Shown piece by piece: positions 22,325 to 32,099 of a stretch of 64,000 nucleotides of DNA. The DNA is from Aphanomyces cochlioides (lineage: Eukaryota > Oomycota > Saprolegniomycetes > Saprolegniales > Verrucalvaceae), in the NCBI GenBank assembly GCA_019828595.1, contig JAHQRK010000055.1, positions 1 through 64,000 on the forward strand, given 5' to 3'. The notes under the pieces were generated by a model that made no database searches, was not told where the DNA came from, and was given only the letters and a program-made list of their open reading frames with translations. Both the position numbers and the translations under genes were made by a program. Each line of letters begins with the position of its first letter. Within the stretch, counting starts at the first letter, position 1.

Positions 22325-25300
22325 ATGTCCAACGCCAACAGCTGTTCCGAGCTCCGTGAGACCAACACTCACGGAGTCACCATCATTCCAGGTATTGTAT
22401 CACCTCACCCACTTTCGTCGTCCAATCAGGATGGCGGAAGTGGTGTGAGTAATGTCGCTACACCTAACCCTAGGGCCGAAGTGGAGGTCGAGTTCGACCC
22501 CAACAGCGTCTCTGGAGACCAATCTGCGTCTCGCTCCCCCAGCGCTTCACCTGGTGCTCCACTCGCCGGAGTTCCAGGGGGGGTCAACCTCAGTGGGTCA
22601 GTGGTTGACCCCCAGACCACTGTCGTTAACTTGTCTAGCGAAGCCCTCACTCAGGAGGGCGAACCACTGGGGCCTTGTGCCTGTGGTGGCTGCTTCCCTG
22701 GACTCCAATTGGAGTCGATCCCCAGTGAAGGCGGCGAGAAAACGGGGTCCATGCCAGCCCTAGAGGCTACGAGGGCCCCCCCTATGGGCACACCCTGCGG
22801 TTCTGTCTACTTCCCCCCAGGGGCCTCTTCGGAGGGGCGGGGGCGGTATCCCGATTTGGGTTCTCGCCGGAGCAATGGTGTACCCCAGTCACCGTGCTGC
22901 GGGGATGGCATGGATTCCCCTTCTACCCCTGTCACTGGGGGTCTGGCCCCGGCCTTTCTCGTGACCAATGGGACTGAGCCAGCAGCCACCAACCGCGTCG
23001 CCCCCTGTGCTGAGCCTCCTAGAACGGGAGAGGAAGAAGAAAAATCTCAAGAGGACGTGGATATGGTCTCTGGAGACGCCGAGGGGAAGGATTCGACTGA
23101 AACCGAGGCCTTAACCGACGAGGGAAATACTCAAATTCACTCGGAGGTTGATGGGTCAGGCGACATTAACGGCCAAGCGAAGCCGTGTGATACTCCTGGA
23201 GAAGTTATTCAAGAGGAACAATCGACAAACAATGACAATGACCAGTCAAATCAAGACATTGTCGACAAATCCGTTGCTCAAGGAAATGGCGCTGTTGATC
23301 CTCCTACCGCGGCAGACAAAATACAAGGCGATCAAGAGCAACAAAACGCTGAAAAGGCCAATCCATGGACGCAAAAGACTCCCGGCAAGGATTCAGCTTC
23401 GTCCAAGAAAGATTCCAAGCAAGGCAATGCCCCCAAAGGCGCGAAACATCGCAACACTGGTGCTCATGCTATTGCCGATGACGATATTGCGCAATGCGAG
23501 GCCATGGCGGACGCATTCTACAAAGACTCTGGTGACATGGACGCCTTCATTGAAAACATTTTGCTCACTCCCCAGTCCCAAGTGTACGAGCTCACAGTCA
23601 AGTTGGGCGAAGCCTACAAGGACTGGTCCGAAAAAGTCATCTGCGATCAATTTGTCAAGGAAAATCCTGGTTCGTTATGGGGCTCCAAATTTCCGAACAT
23701 TTTGATCCACAAGAAGAACCCACAGACCATTGTGATCTCAAGTTACAACTTGTCTACGTGCGTGGAAATGGGAGGCACAACGTTTCGACTTGGTGGCAAA
23801 GACTTCCTGGTTCCCAAGTACTCGCGTTATGGCAACAACTACTACGTTACGTTCAACAAGGTCAGTCACCCTTCGATGGCCAAGGCAATTGTCAAGAAAA
23901 TGGCTGCATTGACCAAGTCAGTGATAGCAGCATTCAACCCTACTGCTGGTCAGAACATCAAGTCGCCGCATTTGAGAGTCATTTTCAAGTCGTCTGCGCC
24001 TCCTGCAGTGTTGGTGCCAAAATCCGGCGACGCACTACGCGAAATCACCATTACGGATCCGTCGGGTCAGCCTTTTGTCGTCGTGTTTCAGCACAAGATC
24101 GCTGCTCTGAACAAGACATTGCCTCCGTCGATTGTTTCACGACGTGCAGAGGCCAAGGCTGAAAAAGCGAAGGCAAAAGCGGCCAAGGCAGCGGCAAAAT
24201 CTCCTCCGTCAGGAGAAAAAGAACCTGAACATGATGGAGACGATCATGATCAAGACCCTGGAACAAATGCGGAAGGCGAGGCCGACTCAACTGAGGCATC
24301 TGGAGATCGTCAAGATGAACAACCACAGCCAACAGCTCCTTCTCATGGCTCTGATGTCGATATGTCTGGTGACAGCGATCCCCCTAACAACAATGGACAA
24401 GACAAACAACAAGAAGATGTGGAAATGTCTACCAACGAATCGCCCGCTCTTGCTCCACCAAGTGAGCAGCCCAAGAACTCGCTGGACCTTCAATTGGTAA
24501 CGGGCTACCGGTCTGGACCAGCTCCAAAACGTACTTTGCCTTCGTCCCCACGTTTGGATCCCCTGCCGACATCCAACCGTTTTCATATCCTCGAAGAAGA
24601 CGACGTGGAACTCTCGTTTGAAGACTTTGCAGTGCCTCGAATTGTATTGGAAGATTCAAGTGCGCCACGCCCGAAAAAGACCAAAGGCAAAGCGAAGAAA
24701 CAACGACTTAACAAGTCTGCTGCAGCCCACCTCGAATTGGCGAAGAAGATCATTCGAGACAAGAAAGTCGAAGGCAGTATCACCGAATGTCAACGCATTT
24801 TGCGAGATGATCCTCAGCTCGTTGCACATGCTATGTACGCACAAGATGAAGACCTCAGTTTGTTTCAGTCACTTGTTGCAACCAAGACTATTGAGCGCAA
24901 GATGGCTTTGTTAAAAGCTCAAGGCAAGCCTCACAACTACAAACATCACGTCAACTTCATGGCTCAATACAAGATTCACCCGTCAGAAATCTTGGAAGAA
25001 TTGACCACGGACATACCAGAGATCAAGCGCATCCTCTTTGCACTTGCTACGATTGACTTATTCCTCTCAAATCGGGCCCCAGACCTCTACACAAACTCGG
25101 AGGCACTGACTGTTCTATTGAACCAAGAAGCAACAAGATTGCCTGACACCAACTGCTTGACGGACTGGTCGCTGTTTGCTTTGATCGAAAACTTCAGCGA
25201 CAATCTCGAGAAGTTCACTTTGCCGGCTCCCGTCTTGTCGGCCATCTCGATGCTCAAAAGCATCACCAACAATTACCACATCGACGAGCTCTGTAGCAAA

Positions 25301-25363
25301 GCTCACCACTCCATGAACGCCGACGAAATTGATCCCCTCGATTTGGAGGACGATCAACTCTAA
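22325..25363 (+). CDS. LINE ORF1, 1012 aa, gag-like protein of unrecognised type (copy E, intact)
   Basis: This is the only complete open ORF1 in the window. The ATG at 22325 follows the conserved 5' UTR, and the first codons (MSNANSCSEL) are shared by all copies. Residues 1-245 are rich in Ser, Pro and Gly with glycine/proline runs. Residues 246-380 are acidic, with Gln/Asn-rich stretches. Residues ~382-605 form a folded-looking segment. A Lys/Ala-rich basic stretch lies near 611-630 and a Pro/Ser/acidic linker follows. SNRFHILEEDD is near 750-760, then a basic patch (RPKKTKGKAKKQR), then a Leu-rich, likely helical C-terminus. There is no CCHC zinc knuckle. By analogy with other LINE ORF1s it likely binds element RNA; the fold is unknown to me. 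Confidence 0.88.
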   Translation: MSNANSCSELRETNTHGVTIIPGIVSPHPLSSSNQDGGSGVSNVATPNPRAEVEVEFDPNSVSGDQSASRSPSASPGAPLAGVPGGVNLSGSVVDPQTTVVNLSSEALTQEGEPLGPCACGGCFPGLQLESIPSEGGEKTGSMPALEATRAPPMGTPCGSVYFPPGASSEGRGRYPDLGSRRSNGVPQSPCCGDGMDSPSTPVTGGLAPAFLVTNGTEPAATNRVAPCAEPPRTGEEEEKSQEDVDMVSGDAEGKDSTETEALTDEGNTQIHSEVDGSGDINGQAKPCDTPGEVIQEEQSTNNDNDQSNQDIVDKSVAQGNGAVDPPTAADKIQGDQEQQNAEKANPWTQKTPGKDSASSKKDSKQGNAPKGAKHRNTGAHAIADDDIAQCEAMADAFYKDSGDMDAFIENILLTPQSQVYELTVKLGEAYKDWSEKVICDQFVKENPGSLWGSKFPNILIHKKNPQTIVISSYNLSTCVEMGGTTFRLGGKDFLVPKYSRYGNNYYVTFNKVSHPSMAKAIVKKMAALTKSVIAAFNPTAGQNIKSPHLRVIFKSSAPPAVLVPKSGDALREITITDPSGQPFVVVFQHKIAALNKTLPPSIVSRRAEAKAEKAKAKAAKAAAKSPPSGEKEPEHDGDDHDQDPGTNAEGEADSTEASGDRQDEQPQPTAPSHGSDVDMSGDSDPPNNNGQDKQQEDVEMSTNESPALAPPSEQPKNSLDLQLVTGYRSGPAPKRTLPSSPRLDPLPTSNRFHILEEDDVELSFEDFAVPRIVLEDSSAPRPKKTKGKAKKQRLNKSAAAHLELAKKIIRDKKVEGSITECQRILRDDPQLVAHAMYAQDEDLSLFQSLVATKTIERKMALLKAQGKPHNYKHHVNFMAQYKIHPSEILEELTTDIPEIKRILFALATIDLFLSNRAPDLYTNSEALTVLLNQEATRLPDTNCLTDWSLFALIENFSDNLEKFTLPAPVLSAISMLKSITNNYHIDELCSKAHHSMNADEIDPLDLEDDQL
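22352..22376 (+). other. Perfect 9-bp hairpin just inside ORF1
   Basis: The arm ctccgtgag (22352-22360) pairs with ctcacggag (22368-22376) around the loop accaaca, about 27 bases after the start codon. The same sequence is present in copies A, F, G, H, I, J and K. In the RNA it could affect start-site selection or be a packaging signal; this is inference. Confidence 0.6.
22579..22613 (+). other. Perfect 11-bp hairpin starting in a G run, ORF1
   Basis: The arm gggggtcaacc (22579-22589) pairs perfectly with ggttgaccccc (22603-22613), with a 13-base loop. A competing stem (gggtca with tgaccc) is possible inside it. The G run at its base is 7 long here, 6 in copy A and 8 in copies H and K, so this is where the ORF1 frame differs between copies. 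Confidence 0.6.
22701..22716. other. Perfect 16-bp palindrome in ORF1
   Basis: The sequence gactccaattggagtc is its own reverse complement. It is conserved in all copies covering this region, within the hairpin-rich first 500 bases of ORF1. Confidence 0.6.
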
Positions 25364-25441
25364 GGCTTCTATCCCCTGCTTCAATCCATTTCAACCTCCC
25401 CTCTCACCCCTCCATTCTACTCATTTTCATCTGTACTCGTG
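25364..25441 (+). promoter_or_regulatory. Pyrimidine-rich spacer between ORF1 and ORF2
   Basis: Seventy-eight bases separate the ORF1 TAA from the ORF2 ATG. They are strongly pyrimidine-rich (stretches such as cctcccctctcacccctcc). The spacer is present in A, B, C, D, E, H and K with only single-base changes. It may support reinitiation or internal initiation at ORF2; no direct evidence is visible. Confidence 0.5.
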
Positions 25442-28400
25442 ATGAGTGACAACAACTTCTCCGATGTCCCAACTGAACTCGTGGACTGGGACCCACAAAT
25501 CATCTCCCTCAACACCAATGGCTTCTCCAACAGTCATCGGTACATCCTCGACAAACTATCAAGTGTTCACGACGTTTCCTTTATCCAAGAAACCCGTTTC
25601 CGCACGCCAAGTCTCCACGACCGTGTTGCGTTCCATTGGCAACGCATCACAAACCACGAAGGCTCTTTGTTCTTTGAAGAGCCTATTTACCCTGAAGTAT
25701 CCACGTCGCCAGCCACTGGAGGTCTGGCTACGTTGATACATCCTCACTCTCCTTTGAAGAACGCCACTCAAGTCCCTCATGACAACCCAGTGCTTCGTGG
25801 TCGTTATCTACAAGTGCGATGTACTCTGGGTCCACTGACAGTCGTTCTCCACAATATCTATGCGCCGGCAGCCTTCCAACAACGAGCAAGTTACTTCGAA
25901 GAATTGCCACGCGACTTTCCTCCACATGCGCTCCACATTGTTGGAGGAGATTTCAACTGCACTCTCAACAAAGATTTGGATTCGTTGAGACCCAGTACCT
26001 CCACCATGGCCGGCACCCTTCAACTGGAACAATGGATGCACAGTTTGTCTCTGGTGGATCTGTTTCGCCGTCAAAACCCCGTGGCACGAGCCTTCACAAG
26101 TCCCACACTCACCAACCGACTTGACTACATCTTTTGTTCGTCCACCTTGGCGGGTCTTCGTCATTGGAAGGCGACGCACATGCCACACGTTCCACAGGCT
26201 GACCACGTGGCTTGTCGTATCATCACAAAGCGTCAAACATTGCGCCATGGCTCTGGATCATGGAAAGCTCCAACTTGGCTACTTCGTCTACCACGAGCGG
26301 CCGAGATTGTTCATGGATGTCTGGATCGATTTTTGGACAAGTCTCCAACATTCCACAATATCTCCAAGGCCTACGACATGCTGGTCAATGATATCCGCTC
26401 CCAACTCAAAGAATTCCATTCTCAACGATTGGAGAAACAACGTCTGCCGTTGAAGAAGTTAGCTGTCGAGATCGCTTCGCTTTTGCAAGTCCCCAACATG
26501 CGTCAAGATTCAGTGCTGGTGGATCGAGTGCGAGACCTTCAAAAGCAAATTCACGAGCTGCAAGATCGAGACAAGCAGTTTCGTCAAGACCAGGCGTTCC
26601 AACTTCATTTGTACAAAGCAGAGCGCTCGTCCAAGTTCCACTTCATGTCTCCTGTCCCTACCCCCTTGAAGAAGACAGTCTTCAAAGAGTTGGTGGATGT
26701 CAATGGAAATGTTGTCTCCAATCAACAAGGCATGTCTGACGTCCTGGTCGACTACTACAAGGACTTGTTTGCAGCTCCCGAGGTGCAGCGATCTGGAGAC
26801 GAAGTGTCGTCATTTCTGACCCCATTGACTCGACACAAGCAACTGCCAGAGCAAGCCCAGAAAGAGCTGTCGGCTCCCTTGCGCGCCAACGAGTTCTATC
26901 ATGCTATTCGACACAGCAGTTCGAACTCAGCGCCAGGTCCCAACGCTCTGCCATTCGAAGTCCTCAAACTTGCACCTCACAAGTGGTCGTTGGTATTGGA
27001 GCTGCTATTCACACACCAGCTCCATTCTCACCCTCGCTTGACTCCCATGCAACTTGTCAGTACGCTGGTGTTGCTGCACAAGAAAGGCCCCAAGTCACAG
27101 GCCAAGAACTATCGGCCCATTAGCCTACTCAACACGGATGTGAAAATCCTGACGAGTATTCTGGCTTATCGACTCCAGCGCCACATTCGACACATCATCC
27201 ACCCGGACCAGCAAGGCTTTATCCGTCGAAGCAATATCCAAACCAATATTGCACGACTGGATGACATGCTGCACCACATCAAACTACACAGTCCGTCCTC
27301 GATGGTGGCACTGCTTGACTTTGAGAAAGCTTTTGATCGCGTGGACCACGCGTACTTGCTCCGCGTCCTCCGTCACTATGGCTTTCCCGAAACCTTTGTT
27401 GACATGGTTCGCGTACTGTACTCGGGCCGCAAGTCTCGCATCTTGGTGAACGGCTTCTTGTCCAAGCCAGTTCACATCTCACGCGGTGTGTTGCAAGGTG
27501 ATCCACTGTCGCCACTTCTGTTTGTGATGCTTTGGAACCGATGTGCCAACTCCTACGGCAACACTCCAACTATGGCATCAAGTGTGGGGATCGCTACCAC
27601 ACTGGGAGTTACTTTGCCGACGACTCGCAACTCTATGCGGCAAATGAGACGTGCCTCCACCGGCAGCTTGCATTGGTTCAAACCTTTTGCGACAAGTCTG
27701 GTTTCCGACTCAACGTAGACAAGACCCAAATTCTGACCTACAGCCAGTTGAATGGGAACCTTGCCTCACTACAAGTTACTTCCGACAGTCCCGTGAAGGC
27801 TCTTGGTATCTTGGTTGCGCCCAATCTTTCTCCATTGGCACGTTTCAATTACGTGTTTGAGAAGTTTGTGGCTCGCTTGTCTTTGTGGCTCTACAAGGCT
27901 CGAACCATGGCCGGAAAAGTCACTATCCTGCACAGCATATGTCTGCCTGTGTTATGGTACCAACTGGCTTTTGTCCCTGCCGACAAAGACCTGGCCAAAA
28001 AGATCGACAAGGCCATGCTTCAATTTATGCATGGTGAAGAAATCAACCCATCCTCCTCTGTCTATGGCCTCCGTTTGATCAAAAAGGAGATCATATTCAT
28101 GCCGAAGAAGTCCGGTGGCTTAGGCCTGCACCATGCACTTGCTTTATGGCAACAACACAACCGCTCTGTCATGATCAGATGCATTCAAGCCATCACCACC
28201 CCACCCCGCAAGTCTGCCATGTCCGCCTGGATTACGCCGGGCTATACTCTCCTCGAGAAGGCTTTTCATCCATGGGGTTCCCCCCGAGATCTCCTCTTGG
28301 CAAATGGCTCTTCTGCATTCATCAGACAACTGTACAAGAATCCCAATATCACTCCAATGTAGAAAGCCTTATTGAGTAGCTGGTTTGAATCCCGCTGGAC

Positions 28401-29496
28401 TCCGTACGGCTGTCCAAATCACATCTCATCTTTGGATGTTCCCCTTTGGCACAACTCGTATCTGCCTGGACTCGAAGACCTATACGATCAGTGCTCTACA
28501 TCGACGCAAGACCAAGCCAATGTATTGGCTTCGCTTCACATCACGAAGTTGTCGCATTTGTTGACTCCGTGTCAGCGAGTTTGGCCAGCTTCGATCTTGT
28601 TCGACAAAATCAACCGTGCCTGCCGCCAAGCCAATTTTGTCCCTCCAACGAAACAATGGATCTCAATCTTGGTGACCAAGTTATCACGATTGTTTGAGAT
28701 TGTTTCTGAAGAGGATGCTCCCGTGTTCCACTTGCCGACGCCAAGCTCTGAATGGATGGAATGGCACTGGATGATTCACCCTGACTCGAGTCCGATCTTG
28801 TTGGCGCTTGCGACTTCGAAATCGGCTAAGATCAGAGCTTCTCCAGCTGTCAGCTCGTCCATTCTTCCTACCAAGCATCTCAACCTGCCATCCAACTTTT
28901 ACGAAGACCCCAAGCGCCTTACCCAACTTGCCGCCTTCCTCCAACCCGACCACATTCTCCCTCGATATGGAGAGTTCATTTTCAAGACCCTTCTCCGCGC
29001 CAACGCCATGCAATATCTGTTTCAGTACCAAGACCCCAAGCCGACGTGTGTCTTCTGTCGTGTCAATGAGACGTACGAGCATTTCCTGTTCTCTTGTGGA
29101 TATGGTCAATCTGTTTGGTATTTCTTCAAGACAATCCAGCGACTGCTCGAGTGTTCCTTTCCGTCGACTTGTCTGGAAATGTTCTACGAGACGCCCAAGC
29201 CGTCCGATGGATACTACATCCGTGGCTATCTGAAGATCTGGCCGATTGTCCGAGCCTGCGTGTATTATCAAATATGGCTCCAACGTGCCGATCGCACCTT
29301 TCGACCCGACCTCACAGCGAAGAGTCCGATGGAAGTTGCCATTCATGCTGCCTCTTTGATCAAGCTACATCTACAACAGCTCCTGGTTGATCTCCCTCTC
29401 AAGAAGGGATACACCAAGGTATTCAATGTGCTCAAGCATCTATCTTCGGACCCCTGGTTACGTCAACACATCATTCCTAACAGCGTCGTTTCATGA
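25442..29496 (+). pseudogene. LINE ORF2 (copy E), one frameshift and one nonsense codon
   Basis: The ATG at 25442 begins MSDNN rather than MIDNN as in A, B, C, D and K. The endonuclease and the RT up to PLSPLLFV are open. One C is missing near 27528 (gatgct versus gatcgct), shifting the frame just before the FADD motif. The rest continues in the frame from 27532, then meets TAG at 28360-28362 where relatives have TGG (Trp). The zinc-motif end is open to 29496. Copy H shares the TAG and the MSDNN start, but not the 27528 loss. Confidence 0.9.
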
Positions 29497-29516
29497 GTGA
29501 GCTGACGGCTCACTCA
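29494..29516 (+). promoter_or_regulatory. 3' UTR hairpin enclosing the ORF2 stop (copy E)
   Basis: This is the same perfect 9-bp stem and tgacg loop as in copy C, starting with the TGA stop codon. The equivalent positions in copy H are 41651-41673. Confidence 0.6.
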
Positions 29517-29576
29517 CTTCATCTCCTGTTCAATGACCACTTTGCCATATTCTGTTTTCCAAGTTCTGTTTATACA

Positions 29577-29590
29577 GTACGAGGCAAAAT
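29577..29590 (+). other. 3' UTR segment complementary to the element's 5' end (copy E)
   Basis: The sequence gtacgaggcaaaat pairs with 22271-22284 at 13 of 14 positions; E and H have a T-to-A change. In copy K the pair 46587-46600 with 53894-53907 is perfect over 14 bases. Confidence 0.65.
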
Positions 29591-29642
29591 AGTAAGTCAT
29601 TAGGGCCTTTGCTCAAAAATAAGGTTAATACAACTCATTTAA

Positions 29643-29657
29643 CCACGTCCTCTTGAG
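29643..29657. repeat. 15-bp target-site duplication, right copy, of LINE copy E
   Basis: ccacgtcctcttgag follows the 3' terminus of E and is identical to 22246-22260. It is also the start of fragment F. The same bases recur at 41800-41814 after copy H because of the 12-kb duplication. Confidence 0.92.
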
Positions 29658-30378
29658 ATTTTTCTTCTTCCTCTCCCGTTCTAGGAGGCTCAGCACAGGG
29701 GGCGACGCGGTTGGTGGCTGCTGGCTCAGTCCCATTGGTCACGAGAAAGGCCGGGGCCAGACCCCCAGTGACAGGGGTAGAAGGGGAATCCATGCCATCC
29801 CCGCAGCACGGTGACTGGGGTACACCATTGCTCCGGCGAGAACCCAAATCGGGATACCGCCCCCGCCCCTCCGAAGAGGCCCCTGGGGGGAAGTAGACAG
29901 AACCGCAGGGTGTGCCCATAGGGGGGGCCCTCGTAGCCTCTAGGGCTGGCATGGACCCCGTTTTCTCGCCGCCTTCACTGGGGATCGACTCCAATTGGAG
30001 TCCAGGGAAGCAGCCACCACAGGCACAAGGCCCCAGTGGTTCGCCCTCCTGAGTGAGGGCTTCGCTAGACAAGTTAACGACAGTGGTCTGGGGGTCAACC
30101 ACTGACCCACTGAGGTTGACCCCCCCTGGAACTCCGGCGAGTGGAGCACCAGGTGAAGCGCTGGGGGAGCGAGACGCAGATTGGTCTCCAGAGACGCTGT
30201 TGGGGTCGAACTCGACCTCCACTTCGGCCCTAGGGTTAGGTGTAGCGACATTACTCACACCACTTCCGCCATCCTGATTGGACGACGAAAGTGGGTGAGG
30301 TGATACAATACCTGGAATGATGGTGACTCCGTGAGTGTTGGTCTCACGGAGCTCGGAACAGCTGTTGGCGTTGGACAT
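29643..30378 (-). pseudogene. LINE ORF1 N-terminal fragment (copy F), codons 1 to ~245
   Basis: The ATG is at 30378 on the minus strand. The frame is open through the Ser/Pro/Gly-rich N-terminal region to the acidic stretch (EEEEKSQEDV), with the normal 7-G run. It is cut by the 3' end of copy E; the remainder of the gene is fragment D. Confidence 0.87.
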
Positions 30379-30433
30379 TTTGAGCGCGGCGGCACTTGAT
30401 AACTTCTTGACTTGAGGGGTACGAGGCAAATTC

Positions 30434-30449
30434 CTTTTTCTCCACTTGG
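30434..30449. repeat. Half of a 16-bp target-site duplication at the 5' end of element F/D
   Basis: On the minus strand this reads ccaagtggagaaaaag directly before the LINE 5' end. The same 16 bases start at 53960, directly after the 3' end of copy K, in plus orientation. The pair looks like the two sides of one insertion into satellite, now separated and inverted. Confidence 0.7.
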
Positions 30450-32099
30450 TACCCACGTGCCACATGCATATCTCGACCCCATCGAGATACCCACTCGCCA
30501 CGTCTGGCATGTTTGAATGGTGTCATGCTCGTGTGGTGGACGACCAAGCACCAACTTGGTCCGAAATCAACACGCAAGAGTCCCAAGCATACCCCACAAA
30601 CTGCATCTCGATGCCACTTTTTCTCCACTTGGTACCCACGTGCCACATGCATATCTCGACCCCATCGAGATACCCACTCGCCACGTCTGGCATGTTTGAA
30701 AGGTGTCATGCTCGTGTGGTGGACGACCAAGCACCAACTTGTTCCGAAATTAACACGCGAGAGTCCCAAGCATACCCCACAAACTGCATCTCGATGCCAC
30801 TTTTTCTCCACTTGGTACCCACGTGCCACATGCATATCTCGACCCCATCGAGATACCCACTCGCCATGTCTGGCATGTTTGAAAGGTGTCATGCTCGTGT
30901 GGTGGACGACCAAGCACCAACTTGGTCCGAAATCAACACGCAAGAGTCCCAAGCATACCCCACAAACTGCATCTCGATGCCACTTTTTCTCCACGTTTGG
31001 TACCCACGTGCCACATGCATATCTCGACCCCATCGAGATACCCACTCGCCATGTCTGGCATGTTTGAAAGGTGTCATGCTCGTGTGGTGGACGACCAAGC
31101 ACCAACTTGGTCCGAAATCAACACGCGAGAGTCCCAAGCATACCCCACAAACTGCATCTCGATGCCACTTTTTCTCCACGTTTGGTACCCACGTGCCACA
31201 TGCATATCTCGACCCCATCGAGATACCCACTCGCCACGTCTGGCATGTTTGAAAGGTGTCATGCTCGTGTGGTGGACGACCAAGCACCAACTTGGTCCGA
31301 AATTAACACGCGAGAGTCCCAAGCATACCCCACAAACTGCATCTCGATGCCACTTTTTCTCCACTTGGTACCCACGTGCCACATGCATATCTCGACCCCA
31401 TCGAGATACCCACTCGCCATGTCTGGCATGTTTGAAAGGTGTCATGCTCGTGTGGTGGACGACCAAGCACCAACTTGGTCCGAAATCAACACGCAAGAGT
31501 CCCAAGCATACCCCACAAACTGCATCTCGATGCCACTTTTTCTCCACGTTTGGTACCCACGTGCCACATGCATATCTCGACCCCATCGAGATACCCACTC
31601 GCCATGTCTGGCATGTTTGAAAGGTGTCATGCTCGTGTGGTGGACGACCAAGCACCAACTTGTTCCGAAATCAACACGCGAGAGTCCCAAGCATACCCCA
31701 CAAACTGCATCTCGATGCCACTTTTTCTCCACTTGGTACCCACGTGCCACATGCATATCTCGACCCCATCGAGATACCCACTCGCCATGTCTGGCATGTT
31801 TGAAAGGTGTCATGCTCGTGTGGTGGACGACCAAGCACCAACTTGTTCCGAAATCAACACGCGAGAGTCCCAAGCATACCCCACAAACTGCATCTCGATG
31901 CCACTTTTTCTCCACTTTTGGTACCCACGTGCCACATGCATATCTCGACCCCATCGAGATACCCACTCGCCATGTCTGGCATGTTTGAAAGGTGTCATGC
32001 TCGTGTGGTGGACGACCAAGCACCAACTTGGTCCGAAATCAACACGCAAGAGTCCCAAGCATACCCCACAAACTGCATCTCGATGCCACTTTTTCTCCA
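30434..32099 (+). repeat. Satellite block 1: 9 monomers of 183/185 bp
   Basis: There are nine head-to-tail monomers plus 11 bases. Four monomers are 185 bp because of a two-base insertion near the ccacttggtaccc segment. Each monomer holds a near-perfect inverted repeat (tatctcga, loop of 5, tcgagata). The block lies between the 5' ends of two divergently oriented LINEs, F (-) and G (+). Orientation is opposite to block 3. All monomers are highly similar, implying recent homogenisation. Confidence 0.95.

Larger units (their letters stand above)
22261..29642 (+). mobile_element. LINE copy E, full length, 7382 bp, flanked by target-site duplication
   Basis: This is the best-defined copy. It starts aaaacttccgaatttg right after the 15-bp duplication and ends ctcatttaa before its second copy. 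It carries a 64-base 5' UTR, complete ORF1, a 78-base spacer, ORF2 with one frameshift and one nonsense codon, and a 146-base 3' UTR. It fixes the true length and termini of the family. It is nested in an opposite-strand copy (D plus F). Confidence 0.95.
29643..30433 (-). mobile_element. LINE fragment F (inverted), 5' end of the element split by E
   Basis: On the minus strand this reads 5' end (gaatttgcctcg), 5' UTR, then ORF1 to codon ~245, where E interrupts it and D takes over. Its 5' terminus abuts satellite DNA at 30434. That flank reads ccaagtggagaaaaag on the minus strand, an expected target-site duplication. Confidence 0.93.

Noticed and set aside
22261..22400. 5'-end self-cleaving ribozyme (HDV or hammerhead type) as in some LINEs
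   Set aside because: I could not find the conserved core of either type; the stems here do not form the required nested double pseudoknot by eye.
22461..22475. Telomere-like cctaaccctagg in ORF1
   Set aside because: A single short occurrence inside a coding sequence, not an array.
27480..27720. Alternative C-terminus of ORF2 in copy E after the frameshift
   Set aside because: The last ~60 residues come from the wrong frame after a one-base loss, and the true frame resumes at 27532 with the FADD motif.
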